DNA from: Lepeophtheirus salmonis | Lineage: Eukaryota; Arthropoda; Copepoda; Siphonostomatoida; Caligidae | DNA length: 64,000 bases | NCBI RefSeq assembly: GCF_016086655.4 | Contig: NC_052136.2 | Span: 55,854,492 to 55,918,491, forward strand | Direction: 5' to 3' | Shown here: positions 1 to 10,813 of the stretch, piece by piece | Position numbering within the stretch: the first letter of the stretch is position 1 | Layout of the letters: the number at the start of each line of letters is the position of its first letter | Program-made: the position numbers and the translations under genes | Notes under the pieces: generated by a model | What the model saw: the letters and a program-made list of their open reading frames with translations, nothing else | Told to the model about the DNA's origin: nothing | The model's database searches: none

Positions 1-125
1 GTTTTGTTTTTTTCAAATGCAATTTTCTCTTCAACCAGATATCAGATTCAAAAAAATAAAACAAGATTATGAAAGCTTGATGGGATTTGATTTATTTTAT
101 TTCATAAAATCACCTCCAGCCTCGA

Positions 126-569
126 TTATAGTCTGTATACGAGACCGAAAGTGCGAGTAGGCCTTTGCCACATGGTCTCTTCTTGATTCAACTGATAAGT
201 TCGTTTTTGGTGTTGCAGGTTCTTCGGTTGGTCTGTCGTTTGATTGCACACCAAATAAAATAATTTATCAGATTTAAATCGGGCAAGTTTGGAGCCCAAA
301 AGTCCAAAAGATGAAGTAGTCAAAACTGTAATGGAGCCATTTGATAATTTTTTAGAGCTGCGGCCGGGAGGGGAGTCCTTCTGCCATATATCAGGACTCC
401 TATAGGCAACCATGTCCATCCAGGGCTTCCCCTTGGTCTCTAACACGTCCAAGAGGGCAAATGTTGTCACTCCTGATGCGGATTCAAAGGAAAACTCCGT
501 GCCTTTTCCAAATATAGGGATAGAGACAAGAACAACCAAAAAATACTGCAGCAACAATATGGCTGACTT
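126..569 (-). CDS. Orphan open frame with hydrophobic N-terminus, possible host exon
   Basis: An uninterrupted frame of about 147 codons, one of the two longest in the window and clearly longer than chance allows in such AT-rich DNA. It is preceded by a TAG at 570-572, so it either starts at a non-ATG position or, more likely, is an internal exon with its acceptor nearby (the TAG itself would give an AG acceptor). The first 20 or so residues are hydrophobic (LLLQYFLVVLVSIPIF), like a signal peptide or membrane segment, followed by a more GC-rich part containing the string KPWMDMVAYRSPDIWQKDS. I do not recognise the family. The C-terminal third drifts to AT-rich, low-complexity sequence, so the real exon may end before 300. 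The function is unknown, and a transposon origin cannot be excluded. Confidence 0.27.
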   Translation of the reverse strand, partial: KSAILLLQYFLVVLVSIPIFGKGTEFSFESASGVTTFALLDVLETKGKPWMDMVAYRSPDIWQKDSPPGRSSKKLSNGSITVLTTSSFGLLGSKLARFKSDKLFYLVCNQTTDQPKNLQHQKRTYQLNQEETMWQRPTRTFGLVYRL

Positions 570-1202
570 CTACCCTGCCTCCACGTAGCCTACCTCCAGC
601 CCTGACCTTAAATCTATGACAATACAGTTATGAGAGTTTTGGAGAAGAATGTCCGCCACACCTTTAATCCATATTTGGATTCACTCCGGAACTATCATGA
701 ACACAGCTTTCATCATCATGAGCTGTCAATCTACTCGCCGGTTTGTAAAGCCTTATGAAAGTGGACATACTTCATAAAAAATATAGCTTAACACACTATT
801 TAAACATGCCACAAGTTGTGTTTGATTTGTCTTTTCTTGATTCCATAACAAATCACGTGTTTTGTAATTTAGTCACAACTCTCTATTTATTTTTTGATTT
901 ATAGACTGATTTGCACGACAAAATAAACAAATTAATGGTCAAAGACCTGATCAAATTTTAATGGAGCAGCATAGTTTAGCGGACAACGCCCTCGGGAGAA
1001 ATTTTTCACTTGAAATCAAAACCAAAAGGAAGGAAATTCAGTCAAACCTCAAACGACCACCTTTTTTAGAGTATCACTGCACTTAGAAGCCATATCCGGT
1101 TTTAAAATTTAAAATTTTTACCAAAATAGGAAACTTGGTTTGGTAAGCGCTCACTAATTTTCAGTTTCCTTTATCTGACTGTTAATAAATGTTCGATTGT
1201 AT
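570..1202. other. Unassigned AT-rich sequence
   Basis: No frame, inverted repeat or similarity to other parts of the window was recognised here. A GC-richer patch at 570-760 directly follows the orphan frame and may belong to the same unknown locus. Confidence 0.4.
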
Positions 1203-1206
1203 ACAT

Positions 1207-1266
1207 TGTAAAGTATTTAATGTTAAAAAAGGAGAAGTGATCAACTTGATCAAATCAAACCTCAAC
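1207..1266 (-). repeat. 3' LTR (shortened) of the 1203-2812 element
   Basis: Matches 2704-2807 at both ends but lacks its central part. A C-run and polypurine-like stretch on the minus strand follows at about 1271-1300, the expected place for a polypurine tract. Confidence 0.65.
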
Positions 1267-1318
1267 GGTACTCCCCCCCCTCAGATGAAAGAAAAAAAAA
1301 CTCTTTCTTTTTTTCCTT

Positions 1319-2000
1319 TTATACAATGGACCTTGTACAGCTCACAGTTGGAGATTCTAGTAGGATCCTGGCGATGATTCCAAAAGCATGACGGTGTCTA
1401 TCTTTGGAGATATTATCGACTTTGGCGCCTAAGTCCAATTTAAAATAACGATCGTATTTTCGCAGGATTTTAACAGGACCCCAGAAGGTTGGAGAAAGAG
1501 ATTCTCTGATTAGCTTATTTTTAACAAAAACGTAGTCAGCCTTGCTCAGACGATTGTCGAACGTTTCTCTCTGGGTTACTCGCAGGGTAACGTGAGCAAC
1601 CTTCTCCATCGTCTCGAAGGAGAGCCCCACATCGGCATCTACCTTAAGAATAGGAAAAAAATCGAAGAAGCCTGAAGTCAAAGATCCAGAGCGACCAGTA
1701 AGTAACTGGAAGGGCGAATATTTAGATACTTGATCCATTGGTACTGAATTTCTCAGTCCCCACAAAACAACAGGCAGAACATTCATCCAATTTTCTTTCT
1801 CTTCTAGTATCCCTGCAACTAGTCCAGTTTTGAAGCATCTGTGGAACCGTTCAATAAGCCTGTTTGATTCAGGATGATAAGATGTGATCCTCCTATTTGC
1901 ATTTCCAAGTACCCTGTAAACCCACGTCCAAATAGCACTTGTGAATTGCGTCCCCCTCTCTCACACAATGATGTACAATGCAAATTTCTGGAAAGGACAC
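1319..2000 (-). pseudogene. Ty3/gypsy integrase remnant
   Basis: Integrase inserts retroelement cDNA into the host genome. In minus-strand frames one can read RGTQFTS (around 1945-1965), which is the block around the second catalytic Asp of integrases with that Asp now lost, then YHPES and ERFHR (around 1850-1890), the block with the catalytic Glu, then an open stretch 1319-1786 whose end (GPVKILRKYDRYFKLDLG) matches the GPY/F-type integrase C-terminal domain. The pieces are in different frames, so the gene is dead. The upstream HHCC domain and first Asp are not visible. Confidence 0.75.
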
Positions 2001-2281
2001 TACGACACGAAAGAAGTCTTCGTTGCCGAAGACTGCAAGTAAAGTTCCTGAAACACACTTGAGACAAGGTTTAACTTTAAAACTTAACAATTTAGGCTCA
2101 TGGAGTATTTGATCTTCAATGACATCTTGAAGAAAATTGGGACTTAATTTGATGTTGTTGGCATTTCTCGAAAGAATATCTGCAGTGTCGGAAGTGTTGA
2201 TTGTGCTCTCAAATATCCCTGTTGTTCCTTTGGCGCATTACTTATTAGCGCCTCTTTAATCAAACTTTCACGTAAATCCTT

Positions 2282-2640
2282 TTAGTATTCCTCATCCAGA
2301 AGACGTTCAGCCTCATCTTTTACCTCCATGCACGAGAGCCCGGAAGTATCAACCATCATGTCAACTATTCTTTTTATCCTTGCGGAAGATGATAGCCCAT
2401 ATGGATTTCTTTGTTTCCTCATAAGTGAGATTCTCCTCACTAATAGGAATAATATTGAAAACCTCACCCGGCAATGCTGACGCCATAAGACTGTATTTAA
2501 TTTTGGTTATGACAAGTCCCCCTCCATGCAAAATCAAGCTCAATTCTCCGGAACCAGCTCTCAACATCCGAAGAACAGAACCTAGGAAGACGGCCATTGC
2601 TAAATTCGCCTCCTACGTTTTAATCTACCATGCTTGTTTT
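2282..2640 (-). pseudogene. gag remnant of the 1203-2812 element
   Basis: Gag forms the retrotransposon capsid. Two minus-strand frames together give the capsid pattern of CsRn1-type Gag: LPRFCSSDVESWFRRIELDF in one frame, then KYSLMASALPGEV and YEETKKSIW in another. The frame change between them and the missing zinc knuckle show it is inactive. The plus-strand open frame 2425-2751 is its antisense shadow. Confidence 0.65.
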
Positions 2641-2688
2641 TGGGGAGACACAGGTGGTGAGGTTTACCTTCGGGGCATTTTTCGAATG

Positions 2689-2702
2689 ACGTCGGGTCAC
2701 CA
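2689..2702 (-). promoter_or_regulatory. Primer-binding site, tRNA-Trp type
   Basis: One base inside the 5' LTR the minus strand reads TGGTGACCCGACGT, matching the tRNA-Trp complementary site TGGTGACCCCGACGT except for one missing C. tRNA-Trp priming is characteristic of the CsRn1/Kabuki lineage of Ty3/gypsy elements. Confidence 0.75.
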
Positions 2703-2703
2703 A

Positions 2704-2807
2704 TGTAAAGTATTTAAGCTTGAAATATCTACTGATTATATTCTAGATTAATAATAACAAGAAGAAAAAGGAGAAACGATCAACTTGATCGAAATCAAAC
2801 TTCAACA
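2704..2807 (-). repeat. 5' LTR of the 1203-2812 element
   Basis: About 104 bp, bounded by TG...CA and matching the shortened copy at 1207-1266. An LTR this short is notable for Ty3/gypsy. Confidence 0.7.
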
Positions 2808-2812
2808 CACAT

Positions 2813-3117
2813 ATGATATGTATATTAACTAACTTCAATTGCCTAGGTCAGTTGGATTAGTTATTATTTTAGATCCAAAATATCTACTAATACTTCATCA
2901 GTGCAACTCCATTATACCAATAGAGGGGGGGGGGAGTAACATCAACAAGATAATTAAAATAAAATTTTGTTTTCACTGCATGTAAATTGTGAGCCTAATG
3001 GTTCTTATGGACAATTAAAGTACGTGTCTACTAATTCCACACGCTTTTCTCACTTTTCCTTTATCCTATCCTAAGTTTATTCATTTTTTTATATCTACAT
3101 GCATTAGGGCGGGGTTT
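2813..3117. other. Unassigned spacer
   Basis: AT-rich, with a G-run at about 2925-2935. Nothing recognisable. Confidence 0.4.
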
Positions 3118-3124
3118 TTTTTCA

Positions 3125-3775
3125 ATCATTTTCGAATTTCGATTAGAGATAGTTTGGAAAAGTGTACATAAGGAAAGATACTCTCCTATGCAAAATTTCA
3201 TTTTCCTACGATGTCATCTTTAAGTAGCACATCTAGTTCAAAGTTTGAAAGGAGACAAAAGTTATTTACTTCTTCAATTAATATTAAAATATACCATTAA
3301 TCTAATTTTGTATTAATTAATGATGTTAGAAATTATTCTAACCTATAAAAACATTAATTAAGTTTTATTCTAAGGCTACCTCATGGAGCAAAAAAAAAAC
3401 CTTCATTCAGTAATGTAAAAAATTATGCGGCGCACTATATGCAGATCATCAAATTTTCCTTACTTTTTTCTCTTTTTTTGCTCAATAAGATAATTTTAGA
3501 AAAAAAAACTTTGAATATACTTTTTATAGGTTATCAAAATGTCTATCAAATATATTAAATACAAGATAATCCAAAAATGTATTACTAGTATCTATGATAA
3601 CTCATTAAAGAGTTTTGCCTTTTTCATAATTTGATCGAGATGTGCGACCTAAAGGTTAACTCGTAGAACAATGCAATTTTGCATAGTTTATTTTCATACA
3701 ATATGACAACTTTTCCGCACTAGTCGTAATCCAAATTCAAAAATGGTAGAACATCAATCTTCTCTAATGGTCATA
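3125..3775. mobile_element. Non-autonomous element with TIRs near 100 bp, copy A
   Basis: The left end (3125-3240, containing CGAATTTCGATTAGAGATAG and TATGCAAAATTTCATT) is an imperfect inverted repeat of the right end (3655-3775, whose complement contains GTGCGGAAAAGTTGTCATA and TATGCAAAATTGCATTG). The same ends recur around 56195-57520 (copy B). No transposase is encoded; the interior is AT-rich. I cannot assign a superfamily because no clean target duplication is visible. Confidence 0.6.
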
Positions 3776-4149
3776 AATACACTTTTTGCATATATAAGTC
3801 GTCAAATTGTCATGTATAAAATACAAGACAATACTTACCTGAGACAAGATACCTGAAAAACACAGTAAGGAAAGAGTAAATGGAATGCAAACGAGGGTAG
3901 GTAAAGCATTCACCTCGGAAATTCTTAGCATCCCTTAAATGAAAATAATAATAATAAGGGTAATAAAAAAGGTCCAAGGCTCACAAAGTGAAAATCTTCC
4001 TAAAGGCATACTAGGTATACCTACATAGGTAGTATTTTCTATATATTTTATACATAAAAAAATACATAAACTTTAATTTCCTAGAGATCTTTAAAATATA
4101 TTTCCGCTCATGTTGATCCTGATTGGGTTAAATTTACACTCACACACAG

Positions 4150-4520
4150 ACGAATGTAGTCTGAAAAGTGTCCTACCTAACAATGATACAAGACATTTTT
4201 TCTGTATTTTATTTTTTTATTTTTCAACAATGTCTCCTTCTAACTCTACACACTTCTCCCGGCGATGCTCCCATCTCTGTATCCCGTTCAAATAGTACTT
4301 GGCGTTTGTTTCAGTAAAATATTTTTTCATAAGACACTTATTTTTTTTTGGTTCAATTACTCAAAATTGGATTGACAAATTTTAATGCAACAAGTCATTA
4401 TTTATATGCTATTGTTTGAATCTATTTGCAGGGTACACTTTCAAAAATAAATACTCAATGACAGCTAGAACGTCAATTTTGTTCATTTTCAAAAAACACT
4501 CACATCAACTCACTCAAACG
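4150..4520 (-). mobile_element. Mariner deletion derivative, antisense C-terminus, copy 1
   Basis: On the minus strand 4345-4222 reads KYYLNGIQRWEHRREKC then a short stretch ending in VEK and a stop, the typical C-terminus of a mariner transposase. The rest of the transposase is absent. The flank at 4440-4520 (CACTCACATCAACTCAC) is shared with the copy at 8825-9215, so both derive from one internally deleted ancestor. Confidence 0.65.
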
Positions 4521-4884
4521 ACTGTGCAAAAAAAAATATGAACATATGGTCATTCCCTCTGAATTTACAATTAATATTCAAAAGATATCGTTTTTTAAAA
4601 ATTTGTTAAAACTGGCAAAACTACATTTAACATACAAAAATACAACAGCTATGTAGAATTTCATAAATTTACCGTTTCGTTAAAGATTATCGATACCAAT
4701 TTGAAAGATTTGTAAAATTGACTGGACTTATACTTTCTTTAATCGACGTCTTAGTAAAACTTGATACTATCTGTTCTTTTCGATTGACATTCACATCTAC
4801 AGACACATTTTAACTTGAGAATTGGTAGAAATGTAAAACAACACATCTAACCTTTCAGAAATTATCATTTTTACTAACATTATG

Positions 4885-4920
4885 GTTAAACAACTCAATT
4901 TACCAATTGAGTTGTTTAAC
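4885..4920. repeat. Perfect hairpin, 16-bp arms, 4-base loop
   Basis: GTTAAACAACTCAATT, loop TACC, AATTGAGTTGTTTAAC. It is isolated, with no transposon ends seen directly beside it. Confidence 0.85.
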
Positions 4921-7237
4921 TAAAACTAAAAGAATATTTCGTCCAAGAAAATAGTTTGTCAGTATTCTTAATTTATACATAGTTAAGGCTTTTATAAAAT
5001 TTATATCATTATTGAATGATGATGACGTCACTGGATGATATAAATGATGACGCTTTGTAGCAAAAAAATTGGATCCACTATGGGCGTATCCTTAAGATTT
5101 ATGAGGGGACGGGAATCAAATGCCTTGGAACCTCTGCATTCTTATAAATTGGTAAAGATTGATTAATGATAACATCATTTAGCACAGATTGTTTTAATGG
5201 GGACGGGTCTTCAAGATTTATTAAGGAATAGTAAAATTTTGGAACTGCAACATCTTTTTGCTTCCTTCAATGAGCCTATCTTTAGCGTGTGTCGTCATTC
5301 TTCCAAACTGGAATTGATCTATTTTTTATCTAAAACTAAAAATATAATATATTCAATGCTTAATTCAGTAATCAACATTCAGAACACTGATAAAAACTCA
5401 GAGCCGAAGTATGAACAGATAACAGAAAATATATAGGATATTGTGGGTACACTATATGTATGGTGGGGCGGGTTATAACATATATATAATTACATATTAA
5501 ATATTTTTATCTTATAAAATGTTGGTTATTTTATTCAATTAATTAATTCAGATAGTGAGATAAGATTTTAATCCATAAGCATCCTTTAATATAAGAAATA
5601 ATTTATATATTTGTTTAGACAAAAAGGTGATACTGACTTACAAAATGATAAAATAAATCCTGGTTGACGAAAACCCAGTGGTATGGTGGAGGGATGATTT
5701 AAATAAATTTTCCAATGTTTCCAAGTTAGCTTGTCGATACCTCGCAACTACAGATACATCAGTATGAAGCTAAATCATTTTTTCGACCGCTGGTGATATT
5801 GTGACTGCGAATCGGTCTTGATTATTTAGATAAGCTCATCTTTTGAAAAAAATATTATAAATTCATGAATAATAGTATTATCTAACCCGTGTATATTTTC
5901 TATCAAGCTTTGTTTTTTTTTAGAGAAGTTAAATTTATTTGAAAAGAAAATATTTAAGAATAAAATATCCAAAAAAGCATGGAAAAATAAAGTAATTCTA
6001 TTGAATTATTTTGGGCTTAGCGTACATTTATTGGCATTGTAAAGTAAGACAGAAAACTTAGCAAGATTTTTTTCGTAATTGCAAAACCAAAAAAGTTATG
6101 CATTATTTAATTAAAGCATTGCTCATTCCAGTTACCAACTATACATTGATACTATCATTTCAGCTTAATCTATTAAAATGATACAGTTATTATGATTATT
6201 TATGAGTAATATAATCCTGGACATTTGAACTTTATGACGTGTCCACGAATATTTATGTTGTAGTGATTTTTTTTTTAAATCCACAAAAAATTACATCACT
6301 TATATGTCAATCACACGTGAAATATTCCATTATTGCGCCATCCTGACGCAATTACTCTAAATCTTTCATTTAAAGTTATACATCTCATTTTTTAGTTGCA
6401 ACTTGTACAATTTGCTCATACAAGTTACAACTTGTACAAAATCGTAACTTGCACACTATATATATAGATTAACGTAATAGTCTAACTTTATACTTATATG
6501 TTCTTTTTTTAATAATAAGATACTAATGAGGACAGCTTTTGGTATATAAAAAACTGTTTATGTATCAACTTGTACTTGTCCAAGGTCATAAAACACTTAA
6601 CTTACATTGACTTATATGAAACAATGTTCATAAAAGCCCCGTTATTTTTCCCATACCGTTTGTTCTCTTGGATGCAATGTAGTTTTAATTAAGTCAGGAC
6701 TACCATGTGATAAAGGAAGATAATTAGCAGAGGAGATGGATGAATGGATGAAGCATAGAGTGGGATTTTGATTGATTTGATAGGGTATACATATTTACTT
6801 TGTACATACAATTCATCATTGTAGCTATGTAACAACTTTTAAATGTTAAGTTATGATAATATCAAAATGTATGCTAGATCTTTGTTATATCTGTTATTCA
6901 TGTAGCAATATCATGTTTGTCAATCATTTTCATCTCAAACCCAAACACCTACGTAGAAGGTATTTATGAAGTGTGGACAGAGAGTCTTTGGTACATTTGA
7001 TAACGGTCAAAAAGATCTCACTGTGAACATCAAAATAATTTAAATTTGTATCTTATGACACAAACTCATCTCCTTATAGTCAAACATGGGATTTTTGTAG
7101 ATAAAAATACCTTTTTTTAAAGAAATAAGGAAAAACGGGTTGTATTATTGTTGCTTTAAAAGAAATATGTTTTTGATGGACAACCATGGTATTACTAACT
7201 CTCTCTGGTAGCCACGTGCTACGTAGGATGTAGTTTT
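4921..7237. other. Unassigned AT-rich region
   Basis: Contains a 79-codon open frame at 5197-5436 (+) without recognisable motifs, which I do not call a gene. The segment 6390-6445 (CAACTTGTACAATTTGCTCA) recurs near 56135-56170, so part is dispersed repeat. A possible TGACGTCA site lies near 5025; such sites recur in this window and carry little weight. Confidence 0.4.
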
Positions 7238-7606
7238 GGAGAAAAATCCACAACTGTTCTCAAAAAATTAAATTTCAAAAAATGACATTTATAATATTAA
7301 TGATTTAAAAAAAAATTATATTATAAAAAACTTCAGAAATACTTTGTTTTTCACAGAAAATTAAATTTTTAGGGAAAAAAACTTGAAATATTAAATTTTT
7401 TGTAAAATTTTTTTGAAATATTAAATATTCTAGTATAAAGCAAAAATCCTTCATTTGGGGTATATATTTATTTCATAACTTAAAAGAGGAATAAATAAAA
7501 TATACATAAGAGTATTATTACAAAATAAGACATTATTTTCCCGATGCCAATTCCAGAAAAGCAACCCAATTATCCGATTCCCGATTAATATCCCCATCAC
7601 TACATT
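7238..7606. mobile_element. AT-rich internal-repeat element with TAGTGAT-type right end
   Basis: 7240-7440 is built of the recurring units AAAATTAAATTTTTTGGAA and CAAAAATCCACAGCTATTC found at 26000, 41000, 48100, 53800, 56600 and 61400. It is followed by CGATGCCAATTCCAGAAAAG and ends in CATCACTA (7599-7606), the same right-hand module as the hAT-like element at 56382-57088. The left end is missing, so this is a truncated copy. Confidence 0.55.
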
Positions 7607-7759
7607 CTACACTTTTTTTAAAGATTTATAAGTGTTCTATTATGTGTAGTAAAAATTTCAAAAACATCTAAAATACCAACCTTAAAAAATAGGAGGTCAT
7701 GTTCATCTCAATTTTTGGCTTGAATCTATACACCTATATATTTAGTATTTCCCATAGAA

Positions 7760-8640
7760 GGGACCAGTAGGAACACAGTCTACGACGTCTACAATCCCTG
7801 GAAGGAGGAGAAATCATATAATAGAAAAGGCCACAAGTCCCGGAGTGCCTAAAAACACACTCCCAGATTCTTCGTTGGCCTGAAACGGTCTGTGAAGGCA
7901 TCTCCTGGGACTCCAATTAACGTGTTTACCAAAAAGCGCCGATTAAGCCGTGTAACAATCTCCAGGGTCCTAAACACTGACCTGAGGATGAAATTATATC
8001 GTTTATATATAAGACCTATCCTTACAGACAAAATAAAGGCCACCTGGACTGCCCAATAAAGAAACTGGCTGAACGATTTGAAGTAGGTAAACGAACCACC
8101 ATTTATATAGATGAGAAACATTGGACCCTACGTCTTTAAAATCAAGTTTCCAGCCATCATTATGATTTTAGGGATAATTGGGAGCAACAGGAGTTTCATG
8201 CCTTGCATCTACCTTGAGCCAAATGAGAGATTGTACGCCGACAGGTCCTGTGAACTCCTGTCTGACCAAGTGATACCTTGGATAAAAGCTGAGGCTAATT
8301 GTGTCGAGATCTTGTTTTAAAAAGACTCCGCCCCTCTCACAAGGCCTGCAAGGCCCAAAACTTTTTTAAAGAAATGAAGGTGCCATTTTGATACCCCCAG
8401 ACCTGCCCTTCTAACTCGCCCATATGAATCCCACGGATTACTTTTTTTAGTAGGAGTTACAGAGGAAGGTGTCTGATAATTCACACAACAGCATCGACTT
8501 TTTGAAGGCCTACATCATCAAGTACTGGGACAAAGTCTCCTCCACGGACATGGTCAAGGCCTGCAAACTCTTTAGTCCTCCTATCGAGCGAATGATTGGG
8601 GATGATGGTGTACAGGGAAAAATGTTAAATTTACTCCTGT
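7760..8640 (+). pseudogene. Decayed mariner-type transposase (D37-like)
   Basis: Read across frames on the plus strand, the segment shows the order of a mariner-family DDE transposase. An N-terminal part carries GVPGDAFTDRF on the opposite reading and transposase-like codons on this one. The core block around 8110-8320 includes LEPNERLYADR and LLSDQVIPWIKAEA. Then comes a block near 8420 resembling the NP.DYF signature of mariners. The C-terminal block at 8490-8610 carries FLKAYIIKYWDKVSS and MVKACKLFSPPIERMIG. There are stops and frameshifts throughout, so no protein is made. Terminal inverted repeats were not identified. It is distinct from the seven-copy family in this window. The open frames 7734-7916 and 7849-8121 on the minus strand are its shadows. 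Confidence 0.6.
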
Positions 8641-8824
8641 AAACATAAAAACAAACTGAATTTTTTTATATCAGAGTGTTATTTATTGTAAATCCTATTA
8701 ATAAAGAGTACAAATGGATCAAACCGGCCATTAAAGCGAATACTGCTCCCATCTTTAATTTAAAATGGAAATGGGAAGCAATGTAATAAGTATTATGTAA
8801 TTATTTATGTTAAGGGCTGAGTTA

Positions 8825-9215
8825 CAAGGGCGGTCTAAAAAGTTTCCGACCTAACAAAAAAACACAAGGGATTTATTTATTTATTTTTCAACATAGTGTC
8901 CTTGTCACTCTTCACAGTTCTTCCAGCGATGTTTCCATCTCTGTAACCCGTCCAAATAGTAATCGCCGTTTTTCTCTCCAAAATAATTATTCACAAGACA
9001 CTTTGTTTTTGACTCAATTACTCCGGGTTGGATTGACTTAGACGAGTAAAATTTTAAAACAGGAAGCCTTAATAATTCTGTATTGTTTGAGCCCTTTTAA
9101 AGGTTACAATTTCAAAAAATATATATATATAAAAATGACAGCTCAATACTCACTTCTATCCATTTTCATATACACACTCACATCAACTCACACAAACAAC
9201 TGTTCCATAACAACT
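8825..9215 (-). mobile_element. Mariner deletion derivative, antisense C-terminus, copy 2
   Basis: Starts after a TA at 8823-8824 with CAAGGGCGGTCTAAAAAG. On the minus strand 9010-8890 encodes YYLDGLQRWKHRWKNCEE and ends in YVEK with a stop. Downstream (9140-9215) it shares the CTCACATCAACTCAC segment with copy 1 at 4150-4520, showing the same internal deletion. Confidence 0.65.
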
Positions 9216-9399
9216 GTGCGTCTAAAATAGCTAAAACTTTGGTTAGTAGCTGACAACAGATGCTAGATAGAGGTTACCAGCTTTTATTTACGATTCCTGC
9301 CATCTTCACGTTGAGTTTGGTAACTTTTCAGAACACACTCATAACTAAACAATTCCCGTTAAATCTCCTATTGTAAATATAAATAAAAAAACCACAACT

Positions 9400-9600
9400 C
9401 AATATATTGAGGGATAGTAGACAATTTTAACGTTCTATTCGTGGATTGATTGAATTTGAATTGGATATTGTTAAGCTGTGAACAATTATTGCATAATAAT
9501 TCCATAGTTGGAGGAATTGGCTAACTAACAACTGATTTGTTGGCCTTTACTCTCTTCTTTTCGGAGGAAGAGAAGTTGCGAGGTACATTAAAGGTAGCTC
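9400..9600. repeat. Dispersed repeat G, copy 1
   Basis: The segment with GTGAACAATTATTGCATAAT, TCCATAGTTGGAGGAATTGG and GGCCTTTACTCTCTTCTTTT recurs at 13480-13600, 53090-53240 and, inverted, 49370-49470. Its end, GGAAGAGAAGTTGCGAGGTA followed by CATTAAAGGTAG, is a module also seen near 14440, 17405, 32855 and 49345. Confidence 0.5.
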
Positions 9601-9981
9601 AACGTTATTTTTGTAGAGTTACAATCAAAGTCAATGACTTCATTTATAAAGACATACTCATTTAGTACATAAACAGATATAATTAGTATGGGTAGAAGGA
9701 AAACATCAAAACAAAACAGAATCATCATATTTTTTGAAGGGGTACAAAAATTAATGATACTCAAATACAAACGAAATAAACATGATTTATCATCATCTCC
9801 AACGGAATTTATATTTGAAAGAAAATTATATGTTTTTTTTTTGCAATTGAAAATGAAATTAACTATGGGAGTATGACTCTTGTAAAAATAAATACCTATA
9901 AAAAAATCGCATCCATGTTTATATATATATATATGTGTGTTAATAAACAGAAGAGATAAAATCCATATACGTAGAGATATA

Positions 9982-10811
9982 CCGGGTAGTCCAGTGAAAT
10001 CTGAACACTTACTAATTCAATTATTAATGAAGGTTGAGTGATTGAAATTAATTTATATTCCGGTTTATTAAAGCATGATCAATTAATTACTAAGTAAAAC
10101 AAATCCGTGCTCTCTACCTTTTATTCTAGTCGAAAAAAATGAGACTTGAACGTAATCGAAGAATTTCCATTCGCACACTCCAAGCAGTTGAACGTCTCCC
10201 AGACCCCCGTCTACGCCATCAGCAAGTCCAAAACGTTAGAAATTTGACTCTGTCAAAAAAGCCAAGCTGGATCCGCAGGAGTTAAAGAAAACAACCCATG
10301 AGGACCCATGCAAGTGATCTCGGGATTTCAAAACAGACTGTCCAGAGATCTATCAAAAAAAGTGGCTGGAAAGAGCCTTGTTAGGATGGAGAGGCCACTT
10401 TTAACATCAGTAATCAAAGAAACACATCTTCAATTGCAACATTATTTTTAATGAGTCTTTCCAGTTCTTTTAAACTCTTTTTTGATACTTTTGGATCCCT
10501 ACATCCCTGATGAAAAACCCTTGACGACACCTTTTGCGTGCATGTCAAGGGGAGGGCCTGCAGTGTCCGACATTCAAGGAGGAAGCCCTCAATGACACTT
10601 TCATCCAGCACTGGGATGTAATGACAGAGGGCTACATCCGTAGCGGGTGCCAGACCTTCCACCGCCGTCTGGAAGTCATCATTGCCGTTAAGGGGGGCTA
10701 CATTAATGATTAACACACATATATTTATAGTATTGTTGAAATTCTATTGATAATGAATAATCTTGTTGAAGTTTAAGATTCAAAATTTTCAGATTTTAAT
10801 GAACTACTCGG
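9982..10811 (+). mobile_element. Mariner family M1, internally deleted copy with both TIRs
   Basis: Flanked by TA at 9980-9981 and 10812-10813. The left end CCGGGTAGTCCAGTGAAATC and the complement of the right end, CCGAGTAGTTCATTAAAATC, form the terminal inverted repeats. Inside, ATG at 10139 opens MRLERNRRISIRTLQAVERL, the N-terminal helix-turn-helix region, and 10420-10700 carries the C-terminal region. The catalytic middle is lacking (an intact mariner would be about 1.3 kb), so it is non-autonomous. The minus-strand open frame 10414-10716 is only its antisense. Confidence 0.8.
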
Positions 10812-10813
10812 TA

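Larger units (their letters stand above)
1203..2812 (-). mobile_element. Degenerate Ty3/gypsy (CsRn1/Kabuki-like) LTR retrotransposon remnant
   Basis: Read on the minus strand the order is LTR (2807-2704), primer-binding site, gag remnant, integrase remnant, LTR (1266-1207). The two LTRs share the terminal TGTAAAGTATTTAA and an internal block GATCAACTTGATC followed by AATCAAAC; the left copy has lost about 40 bp. The sequence ACAT lies immediately outside the left LTR (1203-1206) and again at 2809-2812, a possible 4-bp target duplication. Protease, reverse transcriptase and RNase H are missing, so about 3 kb has been deleted between gag and integrase. The tRNA-Trp primer site and the integrase C-terminus place it with CsRn1-type elements, like the larger copy at 41699. 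Confidence 0.8.

Noticed and set aside
2425..2751. 108-codon plus-strand frame
   Set aside because: It is the antisense of the gag remnant and part of the 5' LTR of the element at 1203-2812.
10414..10716. 100-codon minus-strand frame
   Set aside because: Antisense of the C-terminal transposase region of a mariner M1 copy.
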